This document shows, in pieces, positions 13,877 through 14,497 of a DNA stretch of 14,497 nt. The notes beneath the pieces are model-generated. The model was given only the letters and a program-made list of their open reading frames with translations. It was not told where the DNA came from and did not search any database. The stretch is from positions 1 through 14,497 of the forward strand of contig CAZWKI010000027.1 of the NCBI GenBank assembly GCA_964634645.1, written 5' to 3'. Both the position numbers and the translations under genes were made by a program. The stretch is from CAZWKI01 sp964634645. Its GTDB lineage: Bacteria > Patescibacteriota > Patescibacteriia > UBA1558 > S5-K13. Each line of letters begins with the position of its first letter. Positions within the stretch are counted from its first letter, which is position 1.

Positions 13877-14497
13877 ATGTATATAAAAAATTGCAAAAGA
13901 AGAATGCCAACAAAAAAAGAATTTTTTGTATTTTTTTTGTTTATATTTATTATTTTTATTATATCTTTATTTGAAATAAATCCAGGAAATATTTTTGCTA
14001 TTGATTTTCATTGGAATTTAGTTGGTAATGCCGGATTTTCAGGAACAGAAGCAGGTTATATATCTCTAGCAATAGATAATAACAACATTCCATATGTTGC
14101 ATACAAAGATGCAGGAAATAGTAATTCCGTAAGTGTTATGATGTATGATGATGAGTGGATACCTGTTGGAGACCCAGGATTTTCAGGAGCAGAAGCGGAC
14201 TATATATCTTTAGCAATTGATAAGAATGATATCCCTTATGTTGCATATAAAGATGTTGGGAATAGTAATTCCGTAAATGTTATGATGTATGATGATGGGT
14301 GGATACCTGTTGGAGACCCAGGATTTTCAGGAACAGAAGCAGGTTATATATCTCTAGCAATAGATAATAACAACATTCCATATGTTGCATACAAAGATGC
14401 AGGAAATAGTAATTCCGTAAGTGTTATGATGTATGATGATGAGTGGATACCTGTTGGAGACCCAGGATTTTCAGGAGCAGAAGCGGACTATATATCT
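13877..14497 (+). CDS. Exported 48-aa-repeat protein, probable beta-propeller, 3'-truncated by window
   Basis: An open frame from ATG 13877 to the window end (207 codons, no stop). Residues 1-14 are basic, 15-32 form a hydrophobic helix, and IFA at 39-41 is a possible signal-peptidase site. The mature part is a tandem array of 48-aa units of the form GFSGxEAxYISLAIDxNxIPYVAYKD...NSNSVxVMMYDDxWIPVGDP: three complete copies, the start of a fourth, and a remnant (HWNLVGNA) before the first. The pattern W..VG..GFS....Y.SLA.D....PYVAY.D is familiar from extracellular proteins with propeller-like blades; the fold assignment is inference. ATG 13904 (residue 10) is an alternative start and lies nearer a purine run. 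The gene has its own promoter after the M23 terminator. It is probably a surface or secreted binding protein. A name cannot be given. Confidence 0.85.
   Translation, partial: MYIKNCKRRMPTKKEFFVFFLFIFIIFIISLFEINPGNIFAIDFHWNLVGNAGFSGTEAGYISLAIDNNNIPYVAYKDAGNSNSVSVMMYDDEWIPVGDPGFSGAEADYISLAIDKNDIPYVAYKDVGNSNSVNVMMYDDGWIPVGDPGFSGTEAGYISLAIDNNNIPYVAYKDAGNSNSVSVMMYDDEWIPVGDPGFSGAEADYIS
14033..14497 (+). repeat. 144-bp tandem repeats in A-B-A-B higher-order array
   Basis: Units begin at 14033, 14177, 14321 and 14465, exactly 144 bp apart. Units 1 and 3 read identical over all 144 bases. Unit 2 differs at many silent and a few replacement positions, and the 33 visible bases of unit 4 match unit 2, not units 1 and 3. 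The real period is therefore a 288-bp A-B dimer, duplicated recently. Confidence 0.95.

Noticed and set aside
14033..14497. CRISPR-like array
   Set aside because: The units are 144 bp, contiguous and in frame with a coding sequence, with no spacers.
1..14497. Recoded TGA (glycine code of Gracilibacteria/SR1)
   Set aside because: The long genes, including the 2108-codon frame, have no in-frame TGA under the standard bacterial code, and gatA ends at TGA (then TAA).

Overview
The window is very AT-rich, with every supported gene on the + strand and long runs of A and T even inside coding sequence. The gene content (GatA, a membrane-anchored DsbA-like protein, Lgt, a giant low-complexity membrane protein, a free-standing four-helix-bundle IVS-type protein, a large exported M23 peptidase and an exported repeat protein), together with the near absence of Shine-Dalgarno sequences, suggests an uncultivated Patescibacteria/CPR-type bacterium, probably of the Parcubacteria kind. 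This is inference from style and content; there is no rRNA or ribosomal protein gene to confirm it.

Region 1 (1-9892) looks like one long gene train. It holds the 3' part of gatA, a DsbA-like thiol oxidoreductase overlapping it by 8 nt, lgt, a 112-aa protein, a 54-aa small protein, a 2108-aa membrane protein, and a broken gene at 9431-9848. It closes with a clear intrinsic terminator at about 9859-9892. A good sigma70-like promoter (TTGACA-17-TATCAT) lies inside the 3' end of lgt, so the giant gene and its two small partners may form a sub-operon. DsbA and Lgt fit envelope work: folding of exported cysteine proteins and lipidation of lipoproteins.

Region 2 (9893-11131) is a patchwork. It has a twin-hairpin element, a 23S-IVS/four-helix-bundle protein gene flanked by inverted AT-rich repeats, and a small exported cysteine-rich protein, then a second terminator.

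Region 3 (11132-13808) is a single-gene unit bounded by terminators. It encodes an 862-aa secreted M23 metallopeptidase with two recurring wall/ligand-binding-like repeats, two CBM4_9-like modules and a C-terminal FlgD/T9SS-type tail. It has the only textbook Shine-Dalgarno sequence in the window, and its tail is typical of FCB-group bacteria, so lateral transfer is likely.

Region 4 (13809-14497) opens with its own extended -10 promoter. It encodes an exported protein made of 48-aa (144-bp) repeats in an alternating A-B-A-B order, cut by the window end.

The items most worth a second look are the twice-broken gene behind the giant ORF, the giant protein itself with its small upstream partners, the M23 protein with an FCB-type tail, the higher-order A-B repeat array, and the IVS-type gene with inverted flanks. 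I found no defence system, CRISPR array, transposase, tRNA or rRNA.
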